A stretch of 64,000 nucleotides of DNA from Camellia lanceoleosa (lineage: Eukaryota > Streptophyta > Magnoliopsida > Ericales > Theaceae), in contig CM045763.1 in assembly GCA_025200525.1 (NCBI GenBank), forward strand, positions 88,750,131 to 88,814,130, in the 5' to 3' direction. Below the pieces are notes generated by a model. It ran no database searches. It was not told where the DNA came from and saw nothing but the letters and a program-made list of their open reading frames with translations. Every line of letters begins with the position of its first letter. Positions within the stretch are counted from its first letter, which is position 1. This document shows, in pieces, positions 59,869-64,000 of the stretch. A program made the position numbers and the translations under genes.

Positions 59869-61187
59869 AACAATGAGGTAGTCTGGACCTTCAATGGTAC
59901 AACTCAAAAGTCTTACAAGGTTCTTGTGTTGAATTTCATTGATCAAATTTACCTCATTGAAGAAGTCATCGACCCATTGTAGTGAATCAAATATATCTCA
60001 ATACTACATTATATTTTCAAGCTATTAAATATATTCTGGTATTAGTGATAGTGATATATGGTATTCTTGCAATCTTTTGGTATCTTCTGTTATCCGTGTT
60101 GCTTTATCGTCAAGGATCACCTCAACTCTTTGAAGTTTTGGATTGTTATTTGCATTTCTACTAAATTGGTTTATAAAATAAAATTATTTATATATGAGTT
60201 TAGATGTAATTCATAATATATTAATGTTTTCCTTGTTTATGGTCTTTGCAGATTGATTTTTAATGACGTTTGGAAATATACTTACAAATCAAGATCAAGT
60301 GTTGAATTTTTTTCCTGAACTGATACTTAGTTCTAGTTTTAAACCTAGTCAAGGTTTTATTTTTATTTTTTTGGACTTCGTGTTAGTTTATTTTGGAATT
60401 TGCCATGATGGTTTTTTATTTATTATACTTAATAGATTATTATTAAATTTGTTTGATGGACATATTTTCATTTATAATATAAATTGTTTACTGAATTTTT
60501 TTGTGGAGTGGTGTATAATAACTAGTGGATTTCTTAGTACATTTAAAAGGCTATTAGGATATGAGCAAAGATATTCGTAAAAAAATAATTTAAATTGAAA
60601 TATAAAATTTGTAACAAATTCGGTGATGAATTTTTTAAGTGATTTGTACTTGCTATCATGACAAAATGATTATTTGTAAGCTAATAAATATTTTTGTAAC
60701 AAAATTTATTATAGTTTATATATGAAAGATTTTATTGATTTTGTTGTTTGGTGATTAAAAATTTCATCACGTATATATATTTTTGCCACGAAATATATTT
60801 CGTCACCCATGTATGACTTTTGGAGACGAAAAATATCATCAACTTTACATCTTACTCTAACGAAATTATTTCATCATCAATGATAAACATGTATGACAAA
60901 TTTATTCGTCAACTAAAGTTATAAATACGGTACTAAATAACTATTTGGTGACAAAAATAAGGATTTTTGGCTACAAAATGTTGTTTTGTTGGTGACAAAA
61001 AAATTTGTTACTAAAGTAATTTCATTGGTGACGAAATTATTTTTCCTCACGGCGCTTTTTAGTGACAAACATTCAATGACGAAATTGGTGAGGAAAATAT
61101 TTCCTCACAAATATCTATAGTGACAAAATTAGCTCTTTGGAGACAAAAAAACATTTGTCATTCAAGTCTCAACTTGTTGTAGTGTCT

Positions 61188-62499
61188 GGTTGTATGAATT
61201 TTCTCTAGAAGTGAGAACTATGTGAATTTTCCTAGTGTATGAATTTTCTCTAGATGTAGGAGCTGTGTGAATTTTTTACAATTTGTATGAATTTTTTTGG
61301 CTATGATCCTTTGTGTCAATTTTCTCTAGTTGTGGCCCTTTGTTTGTAATTTTTGAATTTTTTCTAAGCTGTGTCCTTTGTATGAATTTTCTCTAGTTAT
61401 AGTCACTGCGTGAATTTTCTCAAATACTACGGGATTGTGATGTGTTTAGAGAAATTTTAATGAAAATGCCTAGAGAAATTCTAAACATGAACACACAAAC
61501 ACACTCAAAAAAATTCTAAGGAAATTCTAATGTGTCTAGAGAAATTCCAAATATGAACAAACAAACACACTTAGCGAAATTTCTTTAGTTTGAAATTTCT
61601 CTTATTTTGAAATTTCTATGGTTTTGAAATTTCTCTGAAAACATTTTGATGGACTCTAACTACTATGAAAATATTTCTCTTTAATATCAAGAATTTAAAA
61701 AAAAATTACCAAAATAAAAGAGTAATGAGATAGAACTAAGTTAATAAATAACTTATTTTTATTGTCCCAAAAAGAGGCCTTGCGGGCTTACAGTTATTAA
61801 TTAACGTGCAAATTACCAAATAATACAATGATCTATAAATGTAGCTCTTCAAATTTTTATTTTATTTTTATATTTTAAATATGTAATATTGCTACAAAAA
61901 TATTATGGATTATGACATATCTATTCAAATTTTTCTGGATAGAGTAATGTATAATGGAAATTAAATTAATAAATTATGAAATTTATATATAAAATAAATC
62001 TAAATTTTTAATAATTTAAATTTTTTATGTCTAGGTGTAACATTATTGGTATTTGAGTGTTTTCAAAGGGTTGTTAAAAACAGATTTTTTTAATTTTTTT
62101 ATAAGAAAAGAAATTGATTACAAATTGAAAAATAACTTTGAATCCACCTTTCAAAATAAGCTATTGTTATCATTGGTTCTCATGTGAGCAATTCCAACCA
62201 CACTCTCTACTTTTCACTAGCTAAAGTATAAAAAAAGTGCACTCTTTATTTTACCTAATTACTTTAGCTATTGTGTTTTTCAACCACACTATTTATTTTA
62301 GCTAATCATTTAAACTAACTTAATTAATTTTTAAAATAAAAAAATATTAATTGTTGATATTTTACTAATATAAATTTGCAATAATAATAAATTTGCCTAT
62401 ACAAACATACAAAACTTGTAAAATGAGGAGAAAAAAATAAATAATACAAAATAAATTATTCCGTAATTCATCAAATAGAATTGAAAAAGCATATAAAAT

Positions 62500-62541
<42 letters not shown>

Positions 62542-64000
62542 ATATAAAATCCCATATTCAAAACATAAATATATAAAAATCTAAAATATATACATACATA
62601 ACTGTTTGGAGAGCCTATGGGGCTCTTCAATTGTAACCATCAAAAAAATAGGATGGTAAAATAGTTAACCCATTGAAGCTCAAAATTATACTTACATTGA
62701 CTAAAATGCCTAACAAACCTTATTTAATTATTCCCTTATAGATAAGGAATTGTTTAGAAAGTGTTAAATTAATATATTTTTTAATTTTTTATAAAAAAAT
62801 ATTAAATATGAATTAAATTTAAAATAATATGATAAAAAAATAATATAATTTAAATAAAATAATTATGATATAAATAAAATAATATATTAAAATAACATAC
62901 ACTATTTTAACACATATCAAATAACGTAAAAACAACACTGTACATACATATTAGAGAGTGACAAACGGAGAGGACGAGACTAGCTACAGATTTCAACGTT
63001 TTACAGTCTTCGAAAATTGTGCGAAGAGAGAGAGAGAGAGTAACAACACGTAAATGTCAAATCTCTGTATCTACAATGCAGGTTGTCGATACTTGTAATT
63101 ATATCATACTAGCATATTTGGAATCGTGTAATTTTGTTTATATATTTTTTCACTAGTTTATGAAAAAATGTTTGCGACTCCACAAAAAAAAATTTCATAA
63201 TTTTTATTGATATATTAATTATTGGTGTATTTAATTTTTTTTAAAAGTTATGTCTAACGGTGATATGAATAGTTCAAATCATTTTAAGGTTGTGAGAATT
63301 GTGTTTTGTGAAGATTTCTATCATTACTGTTAATTTATATTCAAAAATGCTTGAGACTACTAATTAGTAGTAATACTAATGATATGGCAATGGGTCTCAT
63401 CCACTGACACAGTGTTGCTGTGTCTTTTTTTTCTTTTTTCTTTTTTAAGTGTGTATCAACTCATTAATAGTGATTTAGAGCATCATTTTTAGTGATATGT
63501 AGCATTGTTGAGTTTATATTATGCTGTCGTTTGGTATGAGGTTCTTTTTGAGGTTTGAAAATTAATTTAGTCCAAAAAAAAAAAAAATAATATAAAATAT
63601 TATATTTAAATTATAATTATTTTATTTATTTTTACAAAAGTTTATAAAGTCAAAAAACTCAATCTAAAGGGTGGTTTAGGATGATATAAACAAGTATATT
63701 TTTTGACTTTTTATGAAATATGGGTTAAGTATAGGTTGGGTTTGAAATGATTTGTTAAAGAAGCTATATAACTTAAATAAGATGATGTGACTTAAATAGA
63801 ATAGTGACTTTTTGACTTTTTTAGATTATGACAAATAAGGCCTAACTTTTTAGTCCTATCGTTTGGGGAGTAACCATTTTAGCTTAAAAAAAAATAAAAA
63901 ATCACTATAAGTTGTCATCATTCTTTTTTTTTCTTTTATCTTTTTATAAAAGTTAAAATTATTATAAAATAATATGTTCTAAAAGCAATCGGTGTGTTTG
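61188..64000. other. AT-rich flank with short repeats
   Basis: 61188-61420 is a degenerate minisatellite built on TATGAATTTTCTCTAG; the left CACTA flank (48825-48849) carries the same word, so the element inserted into this array. 61440-61640 repeats AGAGAAATTCTAA and its complement. 62501-62542 is (AC)n(AT)n. No gene is recognised to the window end. Confidence 0.5.
62501..62542. repeat. (AC)n(AT)n microsatellite
   Basis: Compound dinucleotide repeat, about 13 AC then 8 AT units. Confidence 0.9.

Larger units (their letters stand above)
48850..61184. mobile_element. CACTA (En/Spm) DNA transposon, 12.3 kb, with nested insertions
   Basis: The left end CACTACAACAA (48850-48860) and the right end (61174-61184, TTGTTGTAGTG) are perfect 11-base inverted repeats. 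TCT flanks both (48847-48849 and 61185-61187), the 3-bp duplication of CACTA elements. The subterminal regions (48860-49880 and 60600-61170) are full of GTGACGAAA/TTTCGTCAC-type motifs, which bind the element's own TNPA-type protein in this superfamily. Interior: a hAT-like element, a family-B solo LTR, an inverted repeat and a retroposon-like A tail. I cannot identify an intact TNPD transposase. Removing the two clear insertions leaves about 7.6 kb. Confidence 0.92.

Overview
The window is nuclear DNA of a flowering plant, most probably a eudicot. The evidence is a conserved plant microRNA166 hairpin, Ty1/copia and chromodomain Ty3/gypsy retrotransposons, plant-type LINEs, a tRNA-like SINE, Tourist-like MITEs and a CACTA transposon, all in AT-rich, microsatellite-bearing sequence. 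I cannot name the species. I found no intact protein-coding gene of the host, no tRNA and no rRNA. The one host gene I can support is MIR166 on the minus strand (hairpin about 20374-20531). Everything else recognisable is mobile DNA in several nesting layers.

Layout. 1-5229: 3' part of a long gypsy-type LTR ('family B') carrying 159-bp tandem repeats, split by a 2,393-bp antisense solo LTR (564-2956, target duplication CTTGC). 5230-10735: 3' fragment of a LINE (RNase H remnant, 3' end, poly(A)), split by a complete antisense LTR element of 4,876 bp (5471-10346, target duplication TTCAG) whose interior has no recognisable genes. 10736-12435: non-coding, with MITEs. 12436-16466: 5'-truncated minus-strand LINE with endonuclease, reverse transcriptase and zf-RVT domains; its RT catalytic box is broken. 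16467-25700: the least transposon-dense part. It holds MIR166, a 16-bp palindromic double G-box about 1.3 kb upstream of it, three MITEs and a SINE with a perfect 17-bp target duplication.

25715-41133 is a nested pile: a copia 5' part (LTR and gag), interrupted by a Tekay/Del-type chromovirus (27802-36506), whose 3' LTR is cut by an antisense family-B LTR (36507-40246) with a stub of its internal region. The distal halves of these elements are missing, so deletion followed or accompanied nesting. 41134-48365 is a decayed copia element whose second LTR is followed by a second copy of its PBS and leader, a tandem-type structure. 48850-61184 is a 12.3-kb CACTA element with matching 11-bp ends and TCT duplications. 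It has swallowed a hAT-like element (51121-52079) and a 3,740-bp family-B solo LTR (52288-56027). 61188-64000 is AT-rich sequence with short repeats.

How the parts relate. The retroelements are all inactivated, by stops, frameshifts or lost catalytic residues (copia protease and integrase stretches look less damaged than RT). The gypsy and solo LTRs share a notable feature: clusters of short GC-rich palindromes (CGCTCGAGCG, GCCGGC and similar), in which one palindromic core is replaced by another between the two LTRs of a single element. Only MIR166 is expected to act in host biology; its product represses HD-ZIP III transcription-factor mRNAs.
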